Assembly: GCA_024305405.1 (NCBI GenBank)
Contig: JAKNDB010000092.1
Location: 2,635,501-2,699,500 of the forward strand
Source: Dirofilaria immitis
Lineage: Eukaryota; Nematoda; Chromadorea; Rhabditida; Onchocercidae
Direction: 5' to 3'
Length of the DNA: 64,000 nt
Shown here: piece after piece, positions 12,701 through 32,292 of the stretch
Position numbering within the stretch: position 1 is the stretch's first letter
Layout of the letters: every line of letters starts with the position of its first letter
Program-made: the position numbers and the translations under genes
Notes under the pieces: generated by a model
The model's input: only the letters and a program-made list of their open reading frames with translations
Databases searched by the model: none
Told to the model about the DNA's origin: nothing

Positions 12701-13724
12701 AAAATATGCTGAAATAGGACCAATTCAACCATTACAAATTTGAAAAATTGCTTAGCTATCGACAGTATCAATTAGAGGATACATATATGTAATCATTTGT
12801 CAATAGTTAGAAATAATTTTAGGTTTATGGTGTATACAGAATTTGTTACAAGAATAAAAATAGTGGTCAACAGTTGAAAGTTGATGTTTTAGTTATGGAA
12901 TATCTGTTTTATCGTCGAAATGTGAAGCAAGTTTGGGATCTGAAAGGTTCACAAAGAAATAGGTTTGCTTCCTGCAGAATGTATAAAAATTTGGTGTTTC
13001 GTTTTATTAAAGTATTTATTTCAATGAAATTTATAGGATGGCAACGGAAGGAAAACGAACGGCAGATTTGGTGTTACTGGATGAAAATTTAGTAAAAGAT
13101 CTTTGGAATAACCAGCTTTATATACATCCTCATTCCAAAGCAGCATTAAGTATGGCTATCAGCAATGATAGCCATTTTCTTTCTGCCCAGGTTTTCTTCT
13201 CTTAAACTTTAAATTGTTTCATTAATTAGTGAAATGCTAAGCAGCAAGTCTATTATAGTTTAGAATACACAGAGGATTTCATATAATCGATCATTGTTAT
13301 TGAAATTGCTGCGTTTTAAATGTAAAAGAATATTTACCATTTTGTGTAATCGATTGAATGTTTGATCCATCGCTGAAAGACTATCACCCAATGACTCCAG
13401 TGAATCCGTTTCAGAGTTTCATATAAAAAATAGGTAAAAAATTTTTGTTTTAGCATGTAATGGATTACAGTTTGCTTGTTGGCGTAGATGAAACAAATAA
13501 TGAATTAATTCTTGGTATTGTGGATTATATGCGTACCTACACGCTTGATAAGAAATTGGAAAGTTGGGTGAAAATCGTTGGCGATACCTGGAGCACATCT
13601 GCCTACTGTCATTTCACCAGAAATGTACTGTACGCGATTCTTTGATGCTATTGACACGTACTTCCCGGTTGCACCAGACCAATGGACCGGACTTGGTTCA
13701 GCCGTATCGTCTTCTGATTATTAA
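3729..13724 (+). CDS. ppk-3: PIKfyve/Fab1-type phosphatidylinositol-3-phosphate 5-kinase
   Basis: Makes PI(3,5)P2 from PI3P on endosomes and lysosomes. About 26 exons: 3729-3971, 4313-4430, 4550-4710, 5043-5201, 5376-5643, 5929-6163, 6323-6464, 6742-6891, 7210-7497, 7722-7946, 8031-8190, 8351-8521, 8766-8954, 9037-9234, 9456-9579, 10154-10385, 10453-10537, 10795-10889, 11112-11244, 11431-11584, 11823-11901, 12027-12167, 12435-12560, 12823-12962, 13037-13190, 13454-13724. The FYVE finger (4.55-5.1 kb) has [19 protein letters not shown]-like domain runs from about 6.35 to 7.95 kb ([21 protein letters not shown]). The middle cysteine-rich conserved part is at 8.8-9.6 kb. The lipid kinase domain starts at about 11.8 kb with DDRFVFKQM (ATP lysine), [20 protein letters not shown] and [10 protein letters not shown]. 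No DEP domain is visible. Frame breaks: one base missing near 4399, 5460, 6117, 8099, 10255 and 10824; one base extra near 13570. Corrected length is about 1,480 residues. The first two exons are less sure; the upstream ATG at 3615 is possible. Confidence 0.93.
4550..5110 (+). other. FYVE zinc finger, split over two exons
   Basis: The first exon reads from [19 protein letters not shown] through the R-R-H-H-C-R core that grips PI3P headgroups, to the fourth cysteine pair. A 332-bp intron interrupts the finger after a glycine codon split G/GT. The next exon supplies [11 protein letters not shown], the last cysteine pair. All eight zinc-binding cysteines are present. Confidence 0.9.
5831..5906 (+). 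repeat. three tandem copies of a 25-bp unit in a PIKfyve intron
   Basis: Copies at 5831-5855, 5856-5880 and 5881-5906 all begin ccaatt and end gaacaaa or aaacaaa, with a few substitutions. They sit just upstream of the acceptor at 5928 and are not coding in the gene's frame. Confidence 0.8.
12168..12434 (+). other. candidate GC-AG intron
   Basis: The exon ends SFYRTQ at 12167 (ACGCAG) and the next exon opens DDRFVFKQ at 12435 after TTTTTTACAG. Human PIKfyve has a comparable unbroken FYATEDDRF stretch, so the splice must be phase 0 at 12167. The donor dinucleotide there is GC. The GT three bases further on would break the frame. Confidence 0.65.
12185..12345 (+). repeat. nested direct repeats in a PIKfyve intron
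   Basis: The motif actgaagaaatcaaaatt occurs four times, starting at 12198, 12244, 12273 and 12303. On a larger scale about 55 bp around 12186-12240 recur at 12291-12345 with few changes. The array fills most of the intron that begins with a GC donor at 12168. It reads as an open frame of about 100 codons, but the conserved kinase sequence on either side joins cleanly only if the array is spliced out. Confidence 0.8.
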
Positions 13725-14891
13725 AAGAGCAGAATTTAATTCAAGAAGGAAAAGAGAAAAGAAAAAACAGATGAGTAAAAGCAAAAGAAGGAATTCTGAG
13801 ATGATAAAAAAATGAAAAAATCCAAATTAGTTTTTCATATTGCATAGAAGATTTAAATTTAGAATTACACTTGTGATAGATATATTGTTGTTGATGATTG
13901 ACTTTTTCATTTTTTTCTTTTCAATTCTGAGAATTATAATAAGACAAAATCTTTATACTTGTGATATGTTAAGTTTTTCAGTTGTATTGTTCGGAGATTT
14001 CACAAATCTCGATTGTGGAAAGAACATAGTAGATGATGTAACTTATGCTTGTCATTAATTCGTGCATATTGCTAGAAAGTGTATATTAATTTTTCGTTCA
14101 TTTTATGGACTCACTTTGATCCATTTCTCTGCGAATATGTGTCACATAAAATCTGAAATTATTACTGAGCTTTTTTTTGAATGCCGTACAAGAGTAGTTA
14201 TAATTTTGGATTATTATTTGCTATCGTCACTGTTTCTGTTTATTAAATTGAATACTGAAATGGAGATTTCTAGATATAATCAGTTGAAGGAACAATAATA
14301 TTTTCCGAATTTTACGAAATTTGTATGTATGTAAATTGTATGGGTAGTGATTTTGTATGACTTTGATATTTTTGATGTTAGAAGTGCCTATATATAAGTA
14401 ACTAGCTTAAAGAGGAATAAAATTGCTCGAAGCAAATAAATGTCAAATCTATGCTGCATAAAATTGTTAAATGCGTGAAAAGACGAAAGTGTCTTATTTA
14501 TAACCTATTCATTGAATTTTAAATTATTTTTTATCGATATTCATTCTTCGATCTATGCGTGAAATATTTTTGTAAAGTAATAGTGTTGTGTCGTCTTCAT
14601 TTCTCACGAAAATCCTAATTTTCATTGGCGATAACTTGTAGGACCCCATAAATTTCAAATCGGGTGGGCGACTCGTCACCACTTCTGCTATGCAGCATAG
14701 GATGTATAATTTGCATGAAAATATTTTATGCTGCTTTACGGTAAAGCGTGAAAACTTGTGTACGTATCAGTTAGAGGAGGAAAGGGAAGAACGTGAGGGA
14801 AGGGTTGATGTGGGTGGTTTGCAGTATATGTGTTGTAGCGTTGCAGGACGATTAACGATCATATTGGTCCGTTTTATTAAGGAACCATAGA
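13725..14891. other. 3' flank of PIKfyve and upstream region of U2SURP
   Basis: No exon was recognised. The region must contain the PIKfyve 3' UTR and the U2SURP promoter or trans-splice region. An AATAAA motif lies near 14415. A purine-rich stretch near 14.77-14.82 kb is the only compositional feature I see. Confidence 0.5.
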
Positions 14892-21623
<6,732 letters not shown>

Positions 21624-24133
21624 TTGTTCATACCTATTCATTTTTGTATTTGTGTATCTGATCTAATTTCTTTGTATTTGCTTGAGTTCTTTTAATTTAT
21701 CCTTTATTCGTCGTATTAAAAAAAAAGAAGTAAAATCTATGAAATCTTGCAGTTTAATATAAGAAAAAACTATGAATTTTTTCATTGGCTTCTTTTCTTT
21801 TTGCTCTGGATAACTGGGAAATTAGAATGACATTAATCTCTCCATTTCTTTCGTCAAAGATGTAGGAAGGATTCTAATGCCTTCCGTATTGAAAAGTGGA
21901 ATAGATGTTTCATAGTTTTTTTTTAATTTTTCATCTGTTTTCATAATAACCTCAAGGGAAATTATTTCATTCTCACATGAAACTATACTATCCTGTGATT
22001 ATTCTTATCTCTCATAATTGCTACTTCTGTTACTGTTGTTAGTAGCCTATATGCAGTTTATTTTGCTTATGTGTTTTTTGCAATGGTGCGATTTTATCCT
22101 ATTTTTAAACATATTGTTACAACGTTAATTTCCGGCTCAAATTGCTGTGTTACTTTTTTAAATGATTACTTCTATAAAGGTAAGTTGAAATGATTCAGTA
22201 AATTGAAGGTAAACATTGGCTCAGGTATTCTTACGTTTGCAGGGGTTTTAAAATGTGTCTTTTCATCTTTTTTAGTTCTTTTAATACTGTTTAAAACTTT
22301 TTGGGGAGTTTTAAGTGAATCCTTGGATTTCATTAGGTGAGAAACATGGTAGGGTGACCAAAGGTTGTGAACTAAGAAAACGGTGGTTGTGGATTCCACT
22401 TGTCTTAATGCATTTAAAATATGAGACGAGGATTGTTAGCGTCGGTTACGTATTGTTAGAAGGAAGTGAGGTGAGATGGCAGCTTAAAAATTTATGTTAA
22501 ATTTGCAGAAAAGTTAAGTACAGTTTCGAGAGGACATCATTGGAATGTATAGTGGTGGTTTCACAGCGAGACATTTTAGTGCGCTGCTTATTCTCATCAG
22601 ACTGATGATGTGGGAGGAGAATTTGGCATAATCGACTGAAGTTCGGGAGGTCTTGCATCGGGAATAATTTAAAATCCAAATAAATATAGGCCAGGATTAG
22701 ACAGTGACAAATCGATAAAATAGGATAGCTTTGATTGCACGAGGCATAGTATCTCGTAGTGGTTACGTTATATTGACAAAACACGCATTCTTAGCTAACG
22801 CGCATACCTGGTACTAGGGATATCAATTTAGTATCGTTTTATTTATGATCATTTAATGGCTACTGTTGAGCAATTTTAGCAGTTTGTTGACCTAACAGGA
22901 GGACAACTTTTTACAAATCCCTATACGCATCAGTTGCAACTTTTGCCACATTTTAGCATAGTTTTAGTTTTAGCGAATTTTGACTCATGTGACATATTAG
23001 GGATCAACGGTATCCTTGAATATCAGACTACTTTGCAGGTGCTGACGAATATAGGTTATATTTTTTAGGCCATATCGATGAAATCATCCATTCTCACTTT
23101 GTTTTATTCTCTCCATATGACGACAGATTTTTTCTATCTATGCACCGATACTTTTGTTCATTCAAAGGCAAGACTTCTGAAAGTTCCTTTTTATCTGATA
23201 GGAAATAGGCATTAATATTCCATCAAATTTACCTGAGTCGAATTTTCTGTTAAAAATAATAGGTTTACATCTCTTTTGCTATTCTTAGTAATAATAGTTC
23301 ATCAAGTTTGGCTTCTTAATTCCTTACAGGATGTCATTTATTATTAAAATATTACGCTTTCAGCGTGAGATATCAAGAGAATAACCAAATCTACTTTGTT
23401 TTTGTGTTAATTTCATACCTACGCGCTACAGCTACATCTTAAATGCGTATGTGATGTGCAAACTTTCAATCCAAGTATGACACACTTTCTATTTTACGCA
23501 TGAAAAGATGTATATGAATAAGCCATATGAAAAAGTTCTCATTCATTATTGCTGGCAAAAGCTTTAAGATGATGGAAAAACATTCATGTTCAGTACTAAA
23601 TTTGAAAAACGAAAAAGCTGACGCAATTTGAAAATAATTTGCTTTTAATTAAGGACCAGTTTCATTGTCAGTATTTGTGGAATAGTCCTTTTCTTGTTAA
23701 GTGCAACAAAATTTAAGAAATTGGACGAGTTTTCGTCTCAGTTTCCTTATTTCATTATTTCCATACGTTTGCTGAATAAACAACTGCAACTTTTACAATC
23801 ATCATGAATTTCTGTTAAATTATCCCTGCCATTTAATCGTGCATTTATTTCATTCAGCGTATATTTTTAAGGACCTACTAATATTACCAAGAAGTTATCT
23901 TAAATTTTATAACTACTGCATATATTGTGCGCTTGTGATGCAAAACAAACGATAGTTAGCAAAAATGATACGTTGATTATTAAGCAATATATCATTTATG
24001 CAAAAAGCTTGCAACAGTACAATAAGAAAATGCTTTTATGTTTATAAACTAAATCACCTACTTAATTCCCATGTGCTTCATTCATGCTTAACCTCCTGCC
24101 AATTTTTCTGCATTTCTTTTCCTATAATATCAG
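21624..24133. other. intergenic region between U2SURP and a membrane-protein gene
   Basis: I see no exon chain, RNA gene or repeat here. It must hold the U2SURP 3' UTR and any upstream sequence of the following gene. Confidence 0.5.
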
Positions 24134-25490
24134 GAAGGATGCACGAATGTCTATCGACCCTGCACTGTCTAAAGATTTTCACATTGAAATATATGCGAGG
24201 ATGCTATCACAATGTGATGATGAATCCTTCTTTTTCATCTTCAATGGTAAACGTTTATGCTACATTGATGTATTCAGTTATCTACTTGTTTATCATCTGT
24301 TTGAATTCATCTCACACATTCCATAGCAATATTCTTTATCTTTAAATTTCACATACTTACTTAAAAGAGTCACATACGCAGAAAAACAATATAAAATACA
24401 ATTCCTTTCTCCAAATGAATTTTATGCATGCAATTTGATTTTCACAATGAGTAAATATATTGTTATGGGAAATATTTTTTCTCAATTTATTTTTAAAAAG
24501 ACGTGGCCCTATGAAAAAGAAACAGCTCTTTCGCCATGAAATTTTGATCTCATTCTTATTCAAGATTTCCTTGCTTAGACATTGTACCACTCACAGGTGA
24601 AGCAATGATGAATCATGCACAAATTATTCACTCTTCCAATAATTATTTTAAATTACACTTTTCTCGATTTGTAAATTTTAGATTCTAATGTTTAAACAAA
24701 TCCTTAATGAACTATTTACGTGTAGAGAATTTCTAAGTGTCAATTTCTGAGTTTTTAGAAAAATGTCGAATAGTGAGTGCAAGCATACCCAATGAAATCA
24801 ACATATCGCAACTGTTTTCGGATGTGTCGCGTACTTTAACTGGATTCAGGAATCTGTTTATATTATCACCAAAAATCTCTGAAGCAGAAATAGCATCACA
24901 TTATGACACCTCTTCTTTATCCAATACTGTTACAGATGTTTTTCCGGGCAATATATGTTTTAAAACGTGTGGGATGGAAGACATCCAATTAGCTGCTCGA
25001 GTATGTTATTTATAGTTTGTGCTTTTGACAGAAGAAAAGAGGAAATCGGAAAAAAATTGAAGATTGCTAAATATGAAATATGAATTAAAATATGGAACAT
25101 CTTATCCCTCTGCTTGATTTATTTCAGTGGACTGAAATGAATTTTTTAAATTAAAAAAGATTTGAAAATTCTTTTTCAAATAATGAATTCATTCAATTAT
25201 CGCTATCATTTACAATAATTTTCCAACCATTTTTTGAGAGAGCTGGTGAATTATTCATCATACTACGATATTGTATCATTACACTAACAATATTCGCCAT
25301 TATTTGTATGATTTTGCTCTCTATGGCATTCGGTTGGTATTTACTCAAGACGGCATTAATTTGTGATGGACGCTTTGGATTACCTACCAAAACAATATTC
25401 GGTGGAATATCTATGTTCAATCATAGTCGTTCAGAAAACTTGATCACCAACTCCAGTGGGAGAAGATCTGACAAAATGATATTCTGCTAA
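24134..25490 (+). CDS. unrecognised single-pass membrane protein
   Basis: Three exons join in phase: 24134-24247 (first ATG at 24147; strong acceptor TATAATATCAG just before), 24738-25000, and about 25128-25490. The second reads SISEFLEKCRIVSASIPNE and ends with a stretch containing CFKTCGMEDIQLAAR. The third encodes a long hydrophobic segment, IILRYCIITLTIFAIICMIL, then a polar tail of about 60 residues (FGLPTKTIFGG, NHSRSENLITN) and a TAA. A TAA interrupts the last exon near 25150 between T6 and A6 runs; several under-called bases there would keep it open. I know no family for it. The single transmembrane helix and NHS/NIS sequons suggest a surface or secretory-pathway protein. The true N-terminus may lie in an upstream exon. 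Confidence 0.5.
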
Positions 25491-28400
25491 TTTATTGAAT
25501 AATTAAGTAGCGAATATGTTGAGAATTTCTCAATTTTGAAACTCTTTCATAAATTATGGTGAAAAAGTATGAAGTGTTGCTTTTAAATTGGTGGACGAAT
25601 TTTGTAATTTTGAACTGAGAATGTCTCTCTACTAAAATTGATCTTATCAAATTATTAACGAGACATGAATTTAGTGGTTTTAGTTGAAAAACATGTGAAA
25701 GTATTTCGGATGAAAACCATAATCAATAAAACATGATTTTAAAATAGAAAAATTTTCCAGTTTATTAAGGAGAGTTACACCATCATCCTCAGTTGGTCAA
25801 CACGTTGATAATTTCATTGCCGGAACGTCACGTTTCCAAGAGTCGAAATGTTTCTTGTATTTGCATATTATAAGTTCTCAACTATGATTTCACTCTTAAT
25901 TCCTTATTATCATTTAGGATGAATTTAACAGAATGCAGTCGTTTTTTTTTTTTGTATCATTTACTATATTAAATGTGATTCACGTCAATCTGTGCGTACT
26001 GTTGGGATGAATTGCTGAAATTAAGAGTTATATAAACTGATGTTTCTGAACCAAATATTTTCAAAAATACATTCCATTCCCAATGTTATATATCGTTGTT
26101 TGTTATTTTAAATTATATTTAAGAGTAATGAATGAATTCATATCAAAAAAAAAAAAAAAAAAGGCAGAGCAGATGGCTTGCTTGCTACTTTATACTACGT
26201 TTTTCCCCATGCAAATGACCCATACAAATGATAAAAAGTTGAACAAAAAGCAAGTAAAAATACTAATAAACTCTACTATTACTGTTTTGCTACTGACATC
26301 ATTGCATATTAAAAGTGTTAGAAGTAATTAAAGACGGTTTTTTTAATAAAGTAAAGAGTTGCAAAGTAAAAATTCTAAGAAGATCGATAAGGATAAATAA
26401 ATCAAGACTTCTCATTTTCTAATTTATATCAAAAATGTGAAAAAAATCTTTTAAAATGGTATTAGCAACATATGTAGGATTTAGTCAAAACGTGAAGGTT
26501 ATTTTTCGTTTACATCTCTGATATTTGCATCATGCGCATTTATATTGAAAACATACACGATGTTTTTTTGACATCTTGCATAATTAAAGATGTAACTTAT
26601 AAAATAGGTTATAAAATATCGTTTTGGATATTCAGCAATTTGCAACATTATCATTTCAAAGAAGAAATCGGATGATAAGGATTAATAAGCGTATAGCACA
26701 TGTTAAGAAGAATAATATATCGTCAGAGATCACATGAGACTTCAGATGAGATCATAGCAAACCTCGCATCAGATTGATTCTGTTCTGAGCTATCTATTTC
26801 CACTTCCATCACATGCCTTCAATCAATATCATGAGAGATGATGCATGGAGTTTATCAGTTTCAGGAAAACGAACAACCGCAACATCGAAAAATATTTTCT
26901 TTGTATTCTCGATGAATATTTTCTTTTGTATTCCATGTATGCATAACTTTACTTCTTGTCCGATCAGGAATAATCACTTTATAACATTGAACATTTTATT
27001 GCTTCCTCCATTATGTACAGCTTTAATTCTTACGTTTTCATTTGCAACTTTTTTTTTCGTTGTTTTTTTCATTCTAGATCGTTGTTTTCAACAAGAAAAT
27101 ATATACGATCTTTGAAGAACGAGATAAGATACGTCGCAGCTAATGCTGTTGTTGTTTGCGATGAAGGATATACCTTCAAACACCGAGCTTGCAAAAAAGA
27201 AAATATATATAGCATTGCTTGAGTTTTCATTCATCTATCTCATTAGCTGTCACTTTGGCAAGAGAGTAGTGACACAATAATTATAATTGCTTAAGAAGCA
27301 TACTTTTAACTGTCATACTATTAGGAAAGATCAAACGACTGAGTCTTTTTAAAGATCATGATCTAACTTGGTAGAAAGAGATCGGAGCGAAAAAAATCTC
27401 CATAGTAATCTGTTCCATCCACATATTCTCACACACCATATATATTACGCTTAAATCCCATGTTAGAGATGGGATGATCGAAGTTTCATAATGTTTGAAT
27501 AGACACTATGGAAGTCCGCGTTAAAGTATCACTCATAAAGAGGCGGATTAGATTGTAGATAGGTGTTGTGTCGTTCAGATGCGTTGTGTCATGATCTTCT
27601 CACGTTTTGCGTTGTGGTGGAATTGCGCGCGAGCGTCATATCCGAATGCGATAAGATCGATATGGTGAGATGGGGTAGGATACAATGCAGTTCAGTGTGG
27701 TGCGATCATTCTTTTCCAAATTACCATTTCCATTAGATTTCAAGAAGTTGAAAGAATTTCTATTTCGTAAATTAAATATTTTCTCATTAAGACGATTAAC
27801 AAATCGTCTTAATTATCACTGTATTAAAAATCGTATGTTAAAGGGAAGAATGATATCGATTTTTATCTGTTCTTTTCATGCTGATGAATAATAAGTTAAA
27901 TCCATAGCGATTTCCATTTCTTATTTTCTTACTGTGTTTTATCTGTTCTTTTCATGCCAAATTCAGATATTCATTATAACCTGCTGTTGAAACTTTGTTC
28001 ACATAAACTAATGAATTTGTTTCGTTTTTATTCCATGCTTCATTCCATCAGTTACGTATGTAAATTTTAATTAAGTACTGTCGAGCTGCATATATACTTT
28101 TGGTGATGCGAAACTTTTGTGGTTTCATAAGTTCCGTATTATTCTCGAAAAACTAAAGAATTATGTGGGACATTATAGTAATAGTTTCTTAGAAGATATT
28201 AGACTTTAAAAAATCTCCCAAGATTTTTTCTGATTAATAACTGTAGCTGTCTAAGATATTTGAATTAAATTTGAAAGAGTATATTCTGTTGTACTTCATC
28301 AGGAACGAATGCTTGGTTTCCAAGTTTGTCAAATATTAAAGATAGATTCTTTTATTTTTCATAGAATTTTGAAAAAACTATTTCTTTATGTTGTTTATGA

Positions 28401-29692
28401 ATAAAAAATTCATCCAAATTTCTTTTGCGGACTTTCATATTTTTATTTTTCTACATCCATATGTTTGTTTTCATGATATTATAATCCACCTTTCTTATTT
28501 AATGATTACAAATCTTTTATTCTGAATTTGTATTTTTTAATTCTTCCTATTTTTTTCTGATCAATTCATTTCTTGAATTTTTGATGGTGATATGTCATCT
28601 GGTGTATTAGATAATATATCAGAGAAGGGAAATATCTTTGATTCACTAGACAGTAAGGTATATCACTTCACTTACTGTTATTTTTTTGCTTCTTCTATGT
28701 TGGAAGTTATTATGTTTTTTTCCAACACCTTATTCTGGTGAATCAATGATATTTTCCTTCTCTGTCCAAAAATAGTGTTTATCATTCTTATCTTGTGCAA
28801 TTACTAGCAGTTTTTGGGACATAGAAATGGCGCGTCTATTGATACTATTTTTACAATTAGATTTGTTTTTGAAGGATTTCTCACATCGAAAAAATAAATC
28901 GTTTACGAGGTATTGTCTCTTGAGTACGATCATTAATTATAAGTTGAGTGACCAAATTTTCCGCTTTTTTCGTGTTTTATTGATCTTTCCGGTATTTTTG
29001 ATATACGTAAACTCTTCCCTTATATAATGGAGGTAGAGAATTCGCGTAGTCTTTCCGGAATGTTTATTTATAAGATTACAATTGGTTTAATTTTCCGTAG
29101 AATTTAAAATGGAAGGTGATTCCAGTAGTGGTTATTTAAAGCGAGAAAGAACACTGGGAACATTTTTATGAAATTTTGTTTTTATACCCAAAAATTACGA
29201 CCAGTGACCTTATTTCATTTACATTTTCAGTATTTCTTTTCTTTTTGTTTATTTTTGTTTAATATAAATATTGGAGCTTACGCGAAAATACGGATATAAT
29301 AAACAAAGAAGATTTCTATATTTCATGTAAATTTTTTTTTCAAGTCTCTTTTAGGCATTCTAAATTATTGATAAATTCATCCGAAATCCATTGACTATCA
29401 AAAAAGATGTTAGAGGTACAAAATATGTTTAGCTTTTGTTGTTTATTGCTTTAAACTTTTGGTGGCAACAAATCATTGTCTTGTGAAGTGTAAGTATGGA
29501 TTTGTTTTTTGTTTAAATATTTTTTGAAAATTCTGGAGAACATTCTATTATCTCTCAATTCTTGATCACATGGATCAAATTCGTGAATATCATTCTGTAG
29601 CTGTTCTAGACTTGTCACATCCTTCTGTCAGCGTTTGTAGTATAGGTTTCTTATTTTTGAAACCTGAATTTTTAAAAATTTTTGATTTCCAG
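25491..29692. other. 4.2-kb region upstream of MO25
   Basis: No exon chain was found. It contains an A18 run at 26145-26162 and, at about 27.54-27.68 kb, a stretch richer in G and C (GTTGTG and GCGCGC) than its surroundings, which could be a promoter or a 5' UTR exon. A short coding-like piece at about 28.59-28.66 kb ends in a plausible donor but connects to nothing I recognise. Confidence 0.4.
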
Positions 29693-29708
29693 TTTATATC
29701 GTTTTGCA

Positions 29709-32292
29709 ATGCCCTTGCCACTGTTTGGCAAATCGCACAAATCACCATCAGATATCGTTAAAAGTTTGAAGGACTCACTGACACAACTGGATAAATTGGA
29801 AAGAGGAGATAAAAAAATGAAAAAGTTGCAGAAGAAGTGAGCAAATCATTACAGGCAATCAAAGGCATCATTTATGGACAAGAGAGTCAGGAGCCACATT
29901 TGGAACAGGTTAATTTCTTTAATAATTTGTTTTCGGTTTTTTTTCCATAGTATGCGGTGATTGTGATTATTGTGATTATTTAAAGAGAAATCCTCTGCTT
30001 TTGCATATATGAGTATTTTAAGTTCTCAGGATGTTTTTAAAAAATTTTCATTTAATTATTCCAAGCAAATGCGATTTTTCAAGCTACTTATAGTTGGAAA
30101 TCTTAATCGAAGGTCGAAAGATTGAATCGAGAGAAATCATGAGCTAGTTTTACGCTTAAAAAGTATTTTCACAGGTAGCGCAACTGGCTCAAGAAGCGTA
30201 CAATTCATCCATCCTTCCGATGCTCATCCAGAACTTGATAAAGCTTGATTTTGAAGCAAAAAAGACGTTGCACAAATTTTCAACAATCTTTTGCGACGGC
30301 AGATTGGAACACGTTCACCAACGGTAGAATATGTGCATACGCGACCGCAGATTCTTGAAACACTTATTAAAGGGTTAAATTTTCAGTCTTTCGAACAATA
30401 TTAATGAAATTAGTCAAGTGTATGAAGCGCATCATTAATTGCATATTAACCGGTGAAGAAAGTGCAAGATAGCTACAGAAGTAAACATTCAGGCATTCCT
30501 TTGAGAAAGGCAAAAACGAATTCTTATAAATAGCAGGTTTTTTCGACGCAATAAATGTTTGCTTAAGGTTTGAGCTGAAGCCAAAACAGTTTTTTTGCGC
30601 AAGCTCGAAGTTAATCTAGCATTGAGAAATTTAAAACGGAAACATGATCAAAAACTTAGTTGTTTTCGTCCTAAGTTACAATATTATATGAACAGTGACG
30701 AAAAGAATATAGTTTCGTTCAGTAAGATATGTAAATTCATTAACATGATAGTTTATTCATCTATCAATAAATTTCATAGATTGATACGTATTTTGGGATC
30801 AGCATGTATCTTTCTGCAGATATGAAACTCCTGAGATAGCTGTTACATGTGGTAGCATGTTAAGAGAATGCATTCGGCATGAAAATCTTGCAAAATTGGT
30901 TCTTTATGGCAATGACTTTTACAAATTTTTCAATTATGTCGAGGTCAGTTTTTTCTTAACGAGAAAACCGCTTTGATTGTTGGTTGATAACATCTTAGAT
31001 TATTCACTGGTAACTAATTGGTAATAAAGATAATAATCGGAAATTGCTATGATCTTTATGTACTAATCTGTTCTATTAAATCAATAAGTTTTATATGTTC
31101 TTGACTTTTTCACCTTTTTTATTTCAATACGAATTGTGAATATTTGGGAAGCACAATAAATTTGAAAAATAGTGAGCGAAGTAATTTGTAAATAATTTTA
31201 TTCAATTTCTTGAACTTGCTGTGCTGTCTGTTATGAGATTATTTGCCTTGGTAATTGGCTTTATGAAATTTATAAGTGAACACGGTCTCACTGATGAAGT
31301 AGAATTTGTGAACTGTTTGTTAGCTGAACTTCTAGATTATGACACAGTCATGATTTCAACGATATATGTCTGTTTCAGGTATCTACTTTTGATATTGCAT
31401 CAGATGCATTTTCGACGTTTAAAGAATTAGTTACGAGACATAAGGCAGTTTGTGCTGAGTTTCTGGATAGCAAATATGATGAATTTTTCCAGGCTTATCA
31501 AAATTTATTGAATTCAGAAAATTATGTTACAAGAAGGCAGTCCTTGAAGGTTTATTGTGATTATACATGTTTAATATATAAATTGTCAAGAAATGTTTTG
31601 GTTAATGAAGGAATTGGTCTGCATTATAATTTTTGTTTCCTTTAGTTGTTAGGCGAGTTGTTGTTGGATCGTCACAATTTTAATATAATGACGAGATATA
31701 TCAATAATGCAGATAATCTCAAGCTCATGATGAATATGCTCAAAGAGAAAAGTCGTAGTATACAGTTTGAAGCGTTTCATGTTTTCAAGGTTTATTCTTA
31801 TTATTTTCATTAACTTTGAATTTTAGGAGTTGGAGTTCAAAAAATTTTTTTCCTCATTTGGATATGATTTAAAATTTCAAATGACTTTTTTTTGTTAAGC
31901 AAACTATCTGTGCTGGCTCCTTCAAGTTTATATGATCGAATTTGTGGTTTTAGTTAAAGCGACTCAGAACGTTTTTCAGGAATTAATTAGATCTAAAATT
32001 AAAAATCAAAATATTTTATCTCTAACTTGCTGCATAATTTCATTTTATTACTAATATGATTGTGATTAGCAACAACAAATTTTTCTTATAAGCTACAAAT
32101 AGATTGAATCTCAATTTTTAGGTTTTTGTGGCAAATCCGAACAAATCGAAAGCTGTTGCTGATATTTTATTGAGGAATAAAGAGAAACTGGTCGAATTTC
32201 TCACTAATTTCCATACCGATCGCACAGAAGACGAGCAGTTCAATGACGAGAAGGCTTATCTCATCAAGCAAATACAGGATATGAAAGCATGA
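29709..32292 (+). CDS. mop-25: MO25 / calcium-binding protein 39 (Mo25-like scaffold)
   Basis: MO25 stabilises the active form of LKB1-STRAD and activates STE20 kinases; it is a cytosolic helical-repeat scaffold. Six exons: 29709-29908, 30175-30373, 30820-30943, 31379-31549, 31646-31789, 32122-32292. It starts [20 protein letters not shown], like vertebrate CAB39. Later landmarks are [26 protein letters not shown] sequence in a shifted frame, [43 protein letters not shown] and [14 protein letters not shown]. The ATG lies 16 nt after a strong TTTCCAG acceptor, as expected of a trans-spliced or outron-joined start. One A is missing in A7 at 29810-29816 and in A6 at 30258-30263. With both restored the total is 1,011 nt (336 residues); human CAB39 is 341. 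C. elegans has more than one paralogue, so the symbol is provisional. Confidence 0.95.

Noticed and set aside
3729..13724. PIKfyve as a pseudogene because of many frame breaks
   Set aside because: Splice sites and catalytic motifs are intact, the same kind of break affects seven other genes, and net length after correction is a multiple of three.
27541..27680. GC-richer stretch as a structural RNA gene
   Set aside because: No paired stem pattern or tRNA-like box was seen; it may be a promoter or UTR.
31221..31430. 69-codon + frame inside MO25
   Set aside because: It lies in the intron between two exons that join exactly and match the family.
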